Source: Lactobacillus sp. (GTDB taxonomy: Bacteria; Bacillota; Bacilli; Lactobacillales; Lactobacillaceae). Taken from it: a stretch of DNA of 64,000 nt. The stretch spans positions 186,001 to 250,000 of the forward strand of contig JAKVKU010000003.1 in NCBI GenBank assembly GCA_022484695.1, given 5' to 3'. Every line of letters starts with the position of its first letter. Position 1 is the stretch's first letter. Positions 1 through 8,684 of the stretch are shown here, in pieces. Under the pieces are notes generated by a model. The model had not been told where the DNA came from. It searched no databases and saw only the letters and a program-made list of their open reading frames with translations. Position numbers and translations under genes: made by a program.

Positions 1-206
1 GTAAAGCTGGGGAAAGTTTCATTTAATTCACGGCGGGATTGGGCGGCGATAGTATCAAATACCAATGAAGACTTACCGGCCCCAGACAAGCCCACAAACA
101 CCGTCGTTCTTTTTTTAGGCAGCCGTAAATTGATATCCTTCAAGTTGTTTTGCCTGGCGCCATACACGGTAATTTCGCCATCGGCAAATAAATTATCCTG
201 GGTCAT
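1..206 (-). CDS. UvrA-like ABC ATPase, N-terminal fragment
   Basis: Translating the minus strand from the ATG at 206 gives an open frame running off the window at base 1 (68 codons seen). It contains a UvrA-type opening (ARQNNLKDI), a Walker A motif (GLSGAGKS) and the following SLVFDTIAAQSRR stretch, which is characteristic of UvrA and its paralogues rather than ordinary ABC transporters. Such proteins are DNA-damage-recognition ATPases or UvrA2/drug-resistance paralogues. The direct start of the ABC signature without a longer N-terminus is compatible with either. A GGTG element lies close upstream of the ATG. The rest of the gene is outside the window, so repair UvrA cannot be told from a paralogue. 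Confidence 0.8.
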   Translation of the reverse strand, partial: MTQDNLFADGEITVYGARQNNLKDINLRLPKKRTTVFVGLSGAGKSSLVFDTIAAQSRRELNETFPSF

Positions 207-292
207 CTCACCATTCCCTTCACAAAATTCAGTTTGTCTAGTGTAGCCCACTTACTTGGGCTAGTCAAACCACCGATGTTGCCATTGGACGC

Positions 293-331
293 AAAAAAGG
301 TTGAGACCCAAGATCACGGCCTCAACCTTTC
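293..331 (-). terminator. Rho-independent terminator of glnRA
   Basis: Inverted repeat with arms AAAGGTTGAG and CTCAACCTTT separated by about 15 bases. On the minus strand it is followed by a run of T. It lies 10 bases beyond the glnA stop codon. Confidence 0.85.
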
Positions 332-341
332 TTACATTATT

Positions 342-1685
342 TTAATATAATTCCAAGTATTGATCTCTTTCCCATTCAGAAACGGTTTGACGATAAGCGC
401 CCCATTCAAGATCCTTAGAATCCAAGAAACTACGATATAAATGATCACCTAAAGCACTTTTAACGACATCATCTTTTTCAAGTGCTTTGATGGCGTTATG
501 TAACGTTGAAGGTAAATCAGTAATGTGATTGTCCTGACGTTCAGCTTCATTCATGCGATAAATGTTACGGTCTACGGCTGGATATGGCGTCTTGCCTTGG
601 GCTAAACCATCTAAACCAGCATTTAAAATCGCAGCAATTGCCAAGTAAGGGTTCGCACTTGGATCAACAGAACGCATTTCAAGTCGAGTAGATAAACCTC
701 TTGATTGAGGGACCCGAATTAATGGTGACCGGTTACGACCGGACCAAGCAACATAAACGGGTGCTTCAAAGCCAGGTACTAAACGTTTGTAAGAGTTCAC
801 GGTTGGGTTATTAACAGCTGTCAAGGCCCGGGCGTGATCCATTAAACCGCCTAAGAAGTGATAAGCAGTCTCTGATAATTGACCCTCAGCTTTCTCATCA
901 AAGAAAGCATTTGTTTTAGGATCGCTGAACAAAGACATGTTGATATGCATCCCAGAACCATTGATGCCTTCCAATGGTTTTGGCATAAAGGTAGCATGCA
1001 ACCCATGTTTTCTGGCAATGGTTTTAACGACTAATTTAAACGTTTGAATATTATCAGCCGCTTCCAATGCATCCGCGTATTTGAAGTCAATTTCATGTTG
1101 GCCAGGGGCAACTTCATGGTGAGAAGCTTCTACTTCAAAGCCCATTTTTTCCAATTCAAGGACAATATCACGGCGGGTATTTTCACCTAAATCAACTGGG
1201 GCAAAATCAAAATAGCCACCCTTGTCATTCAAGTTGAGGGTTGGTTTGCCGGTTGCATCTAATTGGAATAAGAAGAATTCTGGTTCAGGGCCGATATTAA
1301 AAGCTGAGAACCCTTGATCTTGCATTTCCTTAACAACTCGACGTAAGTTATTCCGTGGATCCCCAGCAAATGGTGACCCATCAGGATTGTGAATATCACA
1401 AATTAAACGGGCAACCTTCCCATGATCAGAGCCCCAAGGGAAAACTAAGAATGTGGACAAATCAGGGTACAAAAGCATATCACTTTCTTCGATACGCACA
1501 AAGCCATCGATGGAAGAACCATCAAACATGATTTTGTTGTTCAATACCTTTTCAAGTTGGTCCACGGGAACTTCAACGTTTTTGATGATACCGTTAATAT
1601 CTGTAAACATTAACCGTAGGAATTGCACGTTTTCTTTGACAACAACTTCGCGGATGTCGTCAGCTGTGATTGATTTATTAGCCAT
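342..1685 (-). CDS. glnA: Glutamine synthetase type I
   Basis: Cytoplasmic ATP-dependent ligase making glutamine from glutamate and ammonium; 447 residues, normal for the Gram-positive GSI-alpha form. Visible motifs are FDGSSIDGF near residue 60, the metal site GPEPEFF, the ATP loop GINGSGMH, and the glutamate-binding NRSPLIRVP stretch. There is no adenylylation-type insertion; the Bacillus-type enzyme is controlled by glutamine feedback and by binding GlnR. The start is taken at the ATG giving [10 protein letters not shown], preceded by AAGGAGAG, rather than eight codons earlier. It follows glnR after 39 bases with no promoter seen between, so the two form a glnRA operon ending at a strong terminator. 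Confidence 0.97.
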   Translation of the reverse strand: MANKSITADDIREVVVKENVQFLRLMFTDINGIIKNVEVPVDQLEKVLNNKIMFDGSSIDGFVRIEESDMLLYPDLSTFLVFPWGSDHGKVARLICDIHNPDGSPFAGDPRNNLRRVVKEMQDQGFSAFNIGPEPEFFLFQLDATGKPTLNLNDKGGYFDFAPVDLGENTRRDIVLELEKMGFEVEASHHEVAPGQHEIDFKYADALEAADNIQTFKLVVKTIARKHGLHATFMPKPLEGINGSGMHINMSLFSDPKTNAFFDEKAEGQLSETAYHFLGGLMDHARALTAVNNPTVNSYKRLVPGFEAPVYVAWSGRNRSPLIRVPQSRGLSTRLEMRSVDPSANPYLAIAAILNAGLDGLAQGKTPYPAVDRNIYRMNEAERQDNHITDLPSTLHNAIKALEKDDVVKSALGDHLYRSFLDSKDLEWGAYRQTVSEWERDQYLELY

Positions 1686-1724
1686 TAATATCAAACTCTC
1701 CTTTTCCAATGCCTATTAGCTTAC

Positions 1725-2126
1725 CTAGAGTGGTTTTTTATGAAAGAAACCAGGAATCTGATGGTCTGGACCCTCCAAGCCACCAGTTTGAAGTAATTCC
1801 TCCCGCAAAATGCGCCGAACATCATCATCGGTCAATTCGTGGTTGTCACTCTGAGTCGTGGTTACGAGCTTGGACTTACGTTTTTGTTCTTCAAAGGCAT
1901 ACTTGATACCAGCAATATTCATGCCATCTGCTAAATAATCCTTAATCTCCAACAGTCGATCAATGTCATTTAGTGAAAACATGCGTTGATTACCTTCGTT
2001 GCGCTTTGGTCGAATCAATTCTTGATCTTCATAGTAACGAATCTGACGTGCGCTTAAATCAGTCAGCTTCATGGCTGTTCCAATCGGAAGAACCGCAAGT
2101 GTCCGTCGTAATTCTTTTTCTTTCAT
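1725..2126 (-). CDS. glnR: MerR-family nitrogen regulator GlnR
   Basis: Repressor that binds DNA when glutamine-inhibited GlnA signals nitrogen sufficiency. From the ATG with an AGGAGG element the protein has 133 residues. The N-terminal winged helix holds the MerR signature (LSARQIRYYEDQELI, RMFSLNDIDRL). The C-terminal tail ends in FFHKKPL, matching the short GlnR tail that in Bacillus mediates autoinhibition and GlnA contact. The tail and the adjacent glnA separate it from TnrA. A GlnR-like operator overlapping its own promoter suggests autoregulation of glnRA. Confidence 0.95.
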   Translation of the reverse strand: MKEKELRRTLAVLPIGTAMKLTDLSARQIRYYEDQELIRPKRNEGNQRMFSLNDIDRLLEIKDYLADGMNIAGIKYAFEEQKRKSKLVTTTQSDNHELTDDDVRRILREELLQTGGLEGPDHQIPGFFHKKPL

Positions 2127-2141
2127 AATTAACCTCCTCTC

Positions 2142-2183
2142 TGTTACAAAACCTATCATACACAACAGAGGTTTGTCTGTCAA
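2142..2183 (-). promoter_or_regulatory. glnRA promoter with GlnR operator
   Basis: Minus-strand TTGACA (2178-2183), a 17-base spacer and TATGAT (2155-2160) make a near-consensus promoter 29 bases upstream of the glnR ATG. Overlapping the -10 end, 2142-2158 reads TGATA-N7-TAACA on the minus strand. This has one mismatch to the GlnR/TnrA consensus TGTNA-N7-TNACA. The position fits autorepression. Confidence 0.8.
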
Positions 2184-2207
2184 TGCAAAATGTTAGCTTT
2201 TATTACA

Positions 2208-3131
2208 TTAATTTTGCCATTGGGCCACTGTCGTTTCAATTTCAGAAAGCCAGTGGGGGTCTGCGAAAGGATCAAACCAGTGGGTGGGCATTTGATTACG
2301 GAAATAAGTTAATTGGCGTTTGGCATAGTGTCTGGAATTTCTTTTGATCAAGGCGACGGCGGCCTCTAAACTCAATGAGCCGTCAAAATAAGCGAACAAC
2401 TCTTTGTACCCGATACCATTGCTGGCTTGGACACTAGTTTGTCGGCGTTTGTAAAGCCAGCGAGCTTCATTTAAAAGACCCTGGGCCATCATTTGATCGA
2501 CCCGGGCATTAATCCGGTCATAAAGCAATTGCCGGTCTGTATTCAGCCCAATGATCAAGGTATCCAATTGCGTTTCCGCTTGATTTTGTTGGGAAAATAA
2601 CTGGGAAGTTTCATTGACCACTTCTAAGGCTCGTACAATTCGCCGCTTATTAGTCGCTGGTATATTTTTGGCACTCACAGGATCTTGTTGCAACAAGCGT
2701 TGCCAGGCAACCTTTGGACCCACTGTATCATAAAACTGCGTCCATTTAGCCCTTGTGCGTTCGTTGAGTTGGTGGTCAGCTGCATCCCCTAAATTTAAAT
2801 TATGGCGAAGGGCATTCAAGTAAAAACCGGTCCCTCCGGCAATAATGGGTAATATTTTAGCCTGGGTCAACTGAGTAATGATTTGTTGGGCTTGGGTCTG
2901 GAAATCATGGACCGTATAGCGTTGGTCCACATCCGCAATATCTAGCAGATAATGTTTGACGCCGGCCATTTCATCAGGGGTTACCTTGGCAGTCCCCACA
3001 TCCAAATGACGGTAAATTTGCATTGAGTCCCCTGAAATAATTTCGCCATGAAATTTTTTGGCTAAATGTATACTGAGGTCAGTCTTGCCAATGGCAGTTG
3101 GCCCCACGATCATCAACACTTTTGACTTCAT
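2208..3131 (-). CDS. miaA: tRNA dimethylallyltransferase MiaA
   Basis: Transfers a dimethylallyl group to A37 of tRNAs reading UNN codons. The 307-residue protein has the P-loop GPTAIGKT near the N-terminus, the DSMQIYR motif that follows it in this family, the AGGTGFYL segment and the NKRRIVRALEV segment. The start is placed at the second ATG (MKSKVLM) because GGAG lies 6 bases before it. MiaA is typically next to glnRA in lactobacilli, as here. The divergent DUF3042 gene starts 84 bases away. Confidence 0.96.
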   Translation of the reverse strand: MKSKVLMIVGPTAIGKTDLSIHLAKKFHGEIISGDSMQIYRHLDVGTAKVTPDEMAGVKHYLLDIADVDQRYTVHDFQTQAQQIITQLTQAKILPIIAGGTGFYLNALRHNLNLGDAADHQLNERTRAKWTQFYDTVGPKVAWQRLLQQDPVSAKNIPATNKRRIVRALEVVNETSQLFSQQNQAETQLDTLIIGLNTDRQLLYDRINARVDQMMAQGLLNEARWLYKRRQTSVQASNGIGYKELFAYFDGSLSLEAAVALIKRNSRHYAKRQLTYFRNQMPTHWFDPFADPHWLSEIETTVAQWQN

Positions 3132-3167
3132 CTTATGCTCCAATCATGTTATTTAGTGGTAATCTCT

Positions 3168-3196
3168 GATACAATAAGTAATAATAAAGGTATACT
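3168..3196 (+). promoter_or_regulatory. Promoter of the DUF3042 gene
   Basis: TATACT at 3191-3196 lies 20 bases before the start codon. The element at 17-base spacing upstream (GATACA, 3168-3173) is a weak -35 match. Confidence 0.5.
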
Positions 3197-3215
3197 GAAA
3201 TAGGAGGTAATTCAT

Positions 3216-3395
3216 ATGGCAAATAAGTTTGTATCTGGTTTCGTTGTTGGTGCCCTCACCACAGTAGGTGCACTGGGTGGTGCTGTTTTAGCATTTAAGA
3301 AGACGGTTATCGAGCCTGAAGAAGACTTCAACAACAAGGTAGAAGAAAACCGCCGTAAGGCTAATCGCAAACAACATGCGGCCCATCAAGCATAA
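3216..3395 (+). CDS. DUF3042 small membrane-anchored protein
   Basis: A 59-residue frame with an ideal TAGGAGG element 6 bases upstream of its ATG. The N-terminus MANKFVSGFVVGALTTVG is followed by a small-residue hydrophobic helix, then FKKTVIEPEEDF, then a charged coiled stretch (NKVEENRRKANRK). This order matches the DUF3042 family of Lactobacillales, usually found beside miaA. One N-terminal membrane helix with a cytoplasmic charged tail is expected. Function unknown. It is monocistronic, with its own promoter and terminator, and divergent from miaA. Confidence 0.88.
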   Translation: MANKFVSGFVVGALTTVGALGGAVLAFKKTVIEPEEDFNNKVEENRRKANRKQHAAHQA

Positions 3396-3411
3396 TCAGT
3401 ATTTTAATAGT

Positions 3412-3451
3412 AAAGGCTGGCACAAAATTTTTATTTTGTGCCAGCCTTTTT
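3412..3451. terminator. Bidirectional terminator
   Basis: A 16-base perfect inverted repeat (AAAGGCTGGCACAAAA and its complement) with T runs on both strands. It lies between the convergent DUF3042 gene (plus) and the rhodanese-like gene (minus). Confidence 0.9.
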
Positions 3452-3491
3452 AGCGCTAATCACCTGGATATTATCTAGGCAAACCAACTTT

Positions 3492-3899
3492 TTATTTCTT
3501 TTTAGTCTTACCCTTCCAGTTACGATAACCATCTTCAAGCCAGTTCACTTCTTGAAAACCGGCCTTACGTAATTTCAAGGTAGCCCGAACGCTCACATTC
3601 TTACCATCATCATAAACATAGACAGGTAAATCCTTACGCAATTCACCCATTCGCTGCTTCAAGGTGGTAAATGGCAGGCTACGGGCACCTAAAATATGTC
3701 CGGCATCAAATTCTTTTTTTTCTCTTAAATCAATCAACTGTGCTTTACGCATCGTTTTTTCAAATTCGGCTTCTTTGAGGCCAGCCTTCAATTGCTTAGC
3801 TCGCAACCAATAATATAGCCAGTTACCCACAAATCCCAAAATAATCACTAGGAAAAAGATATTTAAAAACCAAATACCTGAAATCGCACCAACAACCAA
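3492..3899 (-). CDS. Membrane-anchored rhodanese-like protein without catalytic Cys
   Basis: A 135-residue protein with one N-terminal membrane segment (about residues 8-31) and a cytoplasmic rhodanese fold (LIDLREKKEFDAGHI, then ARSLPF). In active sulfurtransferases the next strand ends in Cys followed by a loop (VYC-x-G). Here it reads VYVYDDGKN, so the sulfur-carrying Cys is replaced by Asp and there is no cysteine in the protein. It resembles the YqhL type common in lactobacilli and probably has a binding or structural role. The start is TTG with AGGGG 8 bases upstream. It follows glcK after 29 bases and probably belongs to the same operon. Confidence 0.85.
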   Translation of the reverse strand: MVVGAISGIWFLNIFFLVIILGFVGNWLYYWLRAKQLKAGLKEAEFEKTMRKAQLIDLREKKEFDAGHILGARSLPFTTLKQRMGELRKDLPVYVYDDGKNVSVRATLKLRKAGFQEVNWLEDGYRNWKGKTKKK

Positions 3900-3928
3900 A
3901 ATATTCGCCCCTAACTATTTAATCATGC

Positions 3929-4912
3929 TTATTTTACAAATGCATTTCTAGCTAACCAAGCCGCACCAATCACACCGGCCTCGTTACCTAAAGTTGCCAG
4001 CCGAACTGCCGTCGTCTCTCGAACATTGGGGAAGGTATTGGCCTTAAATGCCTTATCAACTCGAGTTAATAAGAAATCCCCAGCAGCAGAGACGCCACCG
4101 CCAATAACTACAAAAGACGGATTTAATAAGTTGGCTGCATTGGCCAAAGCTAAACCTAAATAGTTGGTCACTTTGTCCACCACCATCAAAGCCAGCGGGT
4201 CATTGCTTTTGGCCATGTCAAAGACAATTTTAGACGAAATTTCTTCCCCGTCATCTAAGGTCTTTTTCAAGACGGAGTTCCCAGAATATTCTTCAGCCAT
4301 ATCCCGGGCAACCCGGACAATACCAGTGGCCGAGGCAACCGTTTCCAAACAACCATGCTTGCCACAAGTACACAGATACCCATTGTGAGTCTCCACGGTC
4401 ACGTGGCCAATTTCACCCGCAGAACCGGCAACACCATGCAATAGCTGACCATTGGCAATTAAACCGCCGCCAACCCCAGTACCTAGGGTAATGAAGGTCA
4501 CGTCGGCTTCATTTTCGCCAGCGCCCTTCCAGCGTTCACCTAAAGCGGCAACATTGGCATCATTATCAATCACAAATTTCATACCAGTGCCAGCTTCAAT
4601 GTCTTTTTTAACATATTGCAACGTTTTCCAATTCAGGTTAAAGGCGCCAATGACCGTCCCAGCTTCTAAATCCACCGAACCTGGTGAGCCCATGCCGATG
4701 CCGCTGAATTGATCTGGGGTCATGTCGTAAAGCTTCAAACGATGATTAATTGCGTCAATAATACTTGGTACAATATGGGTCCCATCATCTAAAATATTGG
4801 TATCGATACTCCACCGTTGTTGGATGTCACCGTCTAATGTTAAAATCGCAAATTTAATTGTTGTCCCACCGAGGTCGACCCCGATTAATTTTTTGTCAGC
4901 CATGTTAGCCAT
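3929..4912 (-). CDS. glcK: ROK-family glucokinase
   Basis: Phosphorylates glucose with ATP at the entry to glycolysis or the phosphoketolase pathway. The 327-residue protein opens with the phosphate loop GVDLGGTTIKF and has IDNDANVAALGE (catalytic Asp). It also has the ROK zinc motif (GH near residue 168, then CTCGKHGC) and GGGVSAAGD. The order 5-FCL, rhomboid, yqgQ, glcK is the same as in Bacillus subtilis yqgN-yqgP-yqgQ-glcK. The start is the first ATG, with AAGGGAG 9 bases upstream. Confidence 0.95.
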   Translation of the reverse strand: MANMADKKLIGVDLGGTTIKFAILTLDGDIQQRWSIDTNILDDGTHIVPSIIDAINHRLKLYDMTPDQFSGIGMGSPGSVDLEAGTVIGAFNLNWKTLQYVKKDIEAGTGMKFVIDNDANVAALGERWKGAGENEADVTFITLGTGVGGGLIANGQLLHGVAGSAGEIGHVTVETHNGYLCTCGKHGCLETVASATGIVRVARDMAEEYSGNSVLKKTLDDGEEISSKIVFDMAKSNDPLALMVVDKVTNYLGLALANAANLLNPSFVVIGGGVSAAGDFLLTRVDKAFKANTFPNVRETTAVRLATLGNEAGVIGAAWLARNAFVK

Positions 4913-4927
4913 GGTGTTTAACTCCCT

Positions 4928-5161
4928 TCAATCATGAAACATATTATTTTCTGGATGTTCAGCTTCTAGGCGATGCTCCCGCTTTAAAACCAAGGCCGCC
5001 GAACGAAATACCTGGTCATCGATCAAACGCGCATCATGAATCTTCCGTAATTCTTCGTGCATCAATTCGATATCCCAAAGGCGATTACCTAAGTGGACAA
5101 AAATACCGAATCTTTTTAAAAGTTGTTGCACATCATATAAATTTCTAAATTTCTCATCCAT
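4928..5161 (-). CDS. yqgQ: YqgQ (DUF910) small protein
   Basis: A 77-residue soluble protein with NLYDVQQLLKRFG and DIELMHEELRKI, typical of the YqgQ/DUF910 family, which folds as a small three-helix bundle of unknown function. Its ATG overlaps the end of the rhomboid gene by 8 bases, so translation is probably coupled. The conserved position between rhomboid and glucokinase supports the identity. Confidence 0.9.
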   Translation of the reverse strand: MDEKFRNLYDVQQLLKRFGIFVHLGNRLWDIELMHEELRKIHDARLIDDQVFRSAALVLKREHRLEAEHPENNMFHD

Positions 5162-5840
5162 TCAAACCAGCCCAATACAAACCTACAGAAACTAAGAGCA
5201 CGACAATCACTGCTAATGCCTGAGCCAATCGAGATGTTTGGCCAAATCTTCTCGGCACGCTTAGGGCAAAGGCCACTAAGACGCCGCCAATAAAACCGCC
5301 AATGTGCCCCCAAATATCAATATTGGTGGCAAACATATCAAACACTAGATTAATGACAACTAACACACCAAATTGTTTAGCCATCGTTTGAATAAAGGGA
5401 TTGTGTTGAAAAGTCAGACCCAACATGATAAATGCCCCAAACAAGCCAAATAAGGCGGTACTGGCTCCAGCAGAAATACTATTATCACTGCCAAAAGCAA
5501 AGCTAAACAAGTTACCGATGATACCACTGCCCATATAAATCACAAAATAACGCAAATGGCCGAATACCCGCTCTAATTGGGTCCCCACATAATAAATCAT
5601 TACCCCATTGACCGCGATGTGCATCACACCAATGTGTAAAAACATGGGTGTGATCAAGCGCCACCACTGGCCCTGGGCAATTAGCCCGTTCACGCCGGCA
5701 CCGTAGTGTTCTAACACAGCAATATTTTGACTGCCACCACTTAAAACTTCTACAAAGAACATAATAATAGCTGCTCCTAAAAGCAGCCACGTTACAAATG
5801 CCGTACTATCCAAACGTTGCCAAGTTCGTTTAAAATCCAT
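5154..5840 (-). CDS. gluP: Rhomboid-family intramembrane serine protease
   Basis: Polytopic protease of 228 residues. The catalytic Ser lies in SAGASTALFG and the His in WGHIGGFIGG. An HIGVMHIAVNG segment in the second core helix supplies the oxyanion-side residues. At least six membrane segments are visible. It lacks the long N-terminal cytosolic domain of Bacillus YqgP/GluP. The start is the ATG with GGAG 7 bases upstream, 22 codons inside the longest frame, so it starts just after the 5-FCL gene ends. Confidence 0.92.
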   Translation of the reverse strand: MDFKRTWQRLDSTAFVTWLLLGAAIIMFFVEVLSGGSQNIAVLEHYGAGVNGLIAQGQWWRLITPMFLHIGVMHIAVNGVMIYYVGTQLERVFGHLRYFVIYMGSGIIGNLFSFAFGSDNSISAGASTALFGLFGAFIMLGLTFQHNPFIQTMAKQFGVLVVINLVFDMFATNIDIWGHIGGFIGGVLVAFALSVPRRFGQTSRLAQALAVIVVLLVSVGLYWAGLNG

Positions 5841-5854
5841 ACCATCGCTCCATT

Positions 5855-6403
5855 CTAGACAGTTAGAATATCTTCTACAGGTACATCTAACATGGAAACT
5901 GGCCACTGTGGTTCATCGTATAACATTGGTGATAATACAAAGGCCGTTGTATGAGGTTGATACCGGTTAAGGTAACGATCGTAATAACCGGCACCAAAAC
6001 CAATGCGATAATGGCCATCTTTAGAAAAAGCAATACCTGGAACCACCACTAAATCCGGTGGGTCTAAACGCTGGGATGCAATTAATTTAGGCTCATAGAT
6101 CCCAAATGAACTCTTCTCCAAGTCTGCCACATCTTCAGGATAAGGTAAAAAGGTCATTTGGTAATTAGATAAGGTTCTAGGCACATAAACCCGCTTGCCC
6201 AAATTTTGAACGGCCTTAATTAAAGGTGCTGTATCAAATTCAATGTCTTGACTAATCGTTAGCCCAATTGTCTCGGCATTTTGAAAATTTTCCAATTGAT
6301 AAAATGCTTTAGTTAACTGTGCTTCTTCATCACGTTTTTGATCATCTTTTGAAAATGTAACCAGTCGATCAATTTGTTGTTTGCGAAAAGTTACTTTGTC
6401 CAT
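5855..6403 (-). CDS. yqgN: 5-formyltetrahydrofolate cyclo-ligase family protein
   Basis: Converts 5-formyl-THF to 5,10-methenyl-THF with ATP. The 182-residue protein has the basic N-terminus (FRKQQID), VVPGIAFSKDGHYRIG and the ATP-binding GFGAGYYDRYL motif near the C-terminus. The start is the ATG preceded by GAGGGGG. It heads the yqgN-rhomboid-yqgQ-glcK-rhodanese run. In related genomes rpmG (L33) often sits just upstream, but the 82-base gap before it holds no such gene. Confidence 0.92.
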   Translation of the reverse strand: MDKVTFRKQQIDRLVTFSKDDQKRDEEAQLTKAFYQLENFQNAETIGLTISQDIEFDTAPLIKAVQNLGKRVYVPRTLSNYQMTFLPYPEDVADLEKSSFGIYEPKLIASQRLDPPDLVVVPGIAFSKDGHYRIGFGAGYYDRYLNRYQPHTTAFVLSPMLYDEPQWPVSMLDVPVEDILTV

Positions 6404-6485
6404 GGCGCGCCCCCTCAAAGAAAAGTCAAAACTATTCTACCATGTTTAATCATGAAAACCTATTGAAATTCGCTAGTCTTAAGGA

Positions 6486-8603
6486 TTATTTGTTATTTGT
6501 GTCCGTTGCAGCTGTGGTCGTCCCATAATAATCTGTGACCATTTCTTTGGCCATATCGAGGTTATAATGGGCGTTACTAGCAGCCGTACTCAAGTTTGGA
6601 AAGACAATGGCAATGGCGAAATCAGGATCGTCAGATGGCGTGTAGCCCACGAAACTTGAAGTCAAGGTCTCAGTTAAATTTTTACCATCAGAATAAAACG
6701 ATTGGGCCGTCCCAGTCTTCCCAGACATGGATGGTGTGACACTCTTTAGATCATGGGCCGTCCCCCAGGCTTGACTGCCGTGGACAACATTATAAAACCC
6801 TTGTTTAACCACGGACAATTCAGCTGGGGTGAACCCAACTTTATTTAATACCGTTGGCTGGGTATTAGAAACCACATTGCCCATGGAACCATCGTTATTA
6901 GTAGCCTGAATAGATTGCACCAAGTATGGTTTCATCCGATAACCGCCATTAGCGATAGTCGACACATACTGGGCCATTTGAATCAACGTATAAGCGTCAT
7001 AGTTTCCATAGGCCAAATCCAGAGCAGAACCCACTTTTAATTGGCCAGATTCATTAAAAGTCCCACCTTCATACCCAGAGGTTTCCCCAGGAATGTCAAT
7101 ACCGGTCTTGATGCCCAGACCAAACTGGTTAAAGTAACCCCGCATGGTACTGAAAATATCATCATCCATCTTGATATATGAATTAGGCACATATTGGGCA
7201 TGACCTTCTTTTAAAGCCAAGCGCATCATGTAAATATTTGAAGATACTTCTAAGGCTGTCACAGCATTCATACTGCCAAAGGTGCCCACTGGATAAACTG
7301 ACTTCTTGACTGGTGTGCTTGGCAGATAAATGGCATCGTCAGATTGGACATTGTTCGTCGGTGAGATAACTCCATCCATCATGGCCCCCAGCACCGTGGC
7401 TCCCTTGACGGAAGACCCCATGACAAAGGTCCGGTTAATGGTCCCTAATGCATCGTCGGTGGTCTTCCCGGTCTTAGGATTGTTCCGAACCCCTGCTAAG
7501 GCTAAAATCGCCCCAGTCTTGGGATTCATGGCAACGGCATAGGCCCCGTCAGAATAAGCCGCCATCCCATTGGCTTTGGCTTCAGCAAACTCGGCTTTTA
7601 AGGCAGCTTCCACTTTGGCTTGATAATCCGAATCCACGGTGAGGTTCAAACTATCCCCTTTGGAACCGCCATAAACCGCATCAGACTTCAAGACCCGATT
7701 GTTAGAACCCACGGTCACTTCAGTTTGCGACTTGGTCCCCTTTAACACATCTTCATATTCCTGCTCTAAATAACTGGTCCCCACCCGATCATTGCGGGAA
7801 TAACCGGCCGCCAATAAGGAATTAACTTGATCTTCAGGCAAGCCTTGCTTTTCACTGGAAACATTGCCGATAATACTGGACATTGAATCCCCACTTGGGA
7901 AGTCACGCTCCCAATCCGTGCCGATATTAACACCGGGCAGGTCTTCTAAATGCTCACTCACTTCCGCGACTTCTTTTGAAGTCACCCCCGAATTTTTTAC
8001 AAAAACAGTCGACAACTGATAGGCCCCGCTAATAGATTTGAAAATAGCAGCTTGTTGTTTTTGTTTCTCCGAAAAACTATGATTGGCAGCCATCGCTTTT
8101 TGAACCGCTAATTTGTAGAGGGCTTCATCGGACAATTTATCGCCCGCCGCGGTGTGGGTTTGCGCTTTACTCAAGCTGGCAGTGGTGGTTTTGAGATTGG
8201 TGGCATCGGCTAAATAAAAATCAGCTAAATCCCGATCCGTTAATTTGCTGGTATCCACCGTAATATAGTTACTGAGCCGTTTGGCCACAGTTAACATATT
8301 GTTAGTATTCAAGTTGATGGACTTGGTGTAGGTAATGGCACTATTGGCTTTATTCCCCACCAATACCCGGCCCTTGGCGTCATAAATCATCCCCCGGGGG
8401 ACATTGCCTTGAATAACCGTGCGATCCGTGCGATTAACTTCTGCTTGGAAGGAAGCCCCGTGAATAACTTGTAAATAGGCCAATTGGGCCACTAAGGCGG
8501 CAAACAAAAGAAAAACTATAAAAAATAAAATATTCAAGCGGATCGGAATTTTTGAGTTTCCGACCCGGCCTGAAGATTTAATTTGCTGTTTAAGATATTT
8601 CAC
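6486..8603 (-). CDS. Class B penicillin-binding protein (transpeptidase)
   Basis: Monofunctional D,D-transpeptidase cross-linking peptidoglycan, with partner SEDS polymerases expected elsewhere. The 705-residue protein has a short cytoplasmic N-terminus and one membrane anchor (about residues 24-46). The dimerisation domain follows (NRTDRTVIQGNVPRG), then the transpeptidase domain with SSVK, SSN and SGKTGTAQ as its three active-site motifs. There is no PASTA repeat. The start is GTG with AGGAG 9 bases upstream. Position next to yqgN suggests the PBP2A/2B group, but elongation versus division role cannot be settled here. The yfhO gene is divergent. Confidence 0.93.
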   Translation of the reverse strand: MKYLKQQIKSSGRVGNSKIPIRLNILFFIVFLLFAALVAQLAYLQVIHGASFQAEVNRTDRTVIQGNVPRGMIYDAKGRVLVGNKANSAITYTKSINLNTNNMLTVAKRLSNYITVDTSKLTDRDLADFYLADATNLKTTTASLSKAQTHTAAGDKLSDEALYKLAVQKAMAANHSFSEKQKQQAAIFKSISGAYQLSTVFVKNSGVTSKEVAEVSEHLEDLPGVNIGTDWERDFPSGDSMSSIIGNVSSEKQGLPEDQVNSLLAAGYSRNDRVGTSYLEQEYEDVLKGTKSQTEVTVGSNNRVLKSDAVYGGSKGDSLNLTVDSDYQAKVEAALKAEFAEAKANGMAAYSDGAYAVAMNPKTGAILALAGVRNNPKTGKTTDDALGTINRTFVMGSSVKGATVLGAMMDGVISPTNNVQSDDAIYLPSTPVKKSVYPVGTFGSMNAVTALEVSSNIYMMRLALKEGHAQYVPNSYIKMDDDIFSTMRGYFNQFGLGIKTGIDIPGETSGYEGGTFNESGQLKVGSALDLAYGNYDAYTLIQMAQYVSTIANGGYRMKPYLVQSIQATNNDGSMGNVVSNTQPTVLNKVGFTPAELSVVKQGFYNVVHGSQAWGTAHDLKSVTPSMSGKTGTAQSFYSDGKNLTETLTSSFVGYTPSDDPDFAIAIVFPNLSTAASNAHYNLDMAKEMVTDYYGTTTAATDTNNK

Positions 8604-8654
8604 GTTTTTAAACTCCTAAATTTTCTGTTATTGAAAAAATTATTAACCCGAAAA

Positions 8655-8684
8655 TTGAAAACAGGCTGGTATTTATTGTAATAT
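8655..8684 (+). promoter_or_regulatory. Promoter of yfhO
   Basis: TTGAAA (8655-8660), an 18-base spacer and TAATAT (8679-8684) lie in the intergenic region shared with the divergent PBP gene. This leaves an untranslated leader of about 95 bases. Confidence 0.55.
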
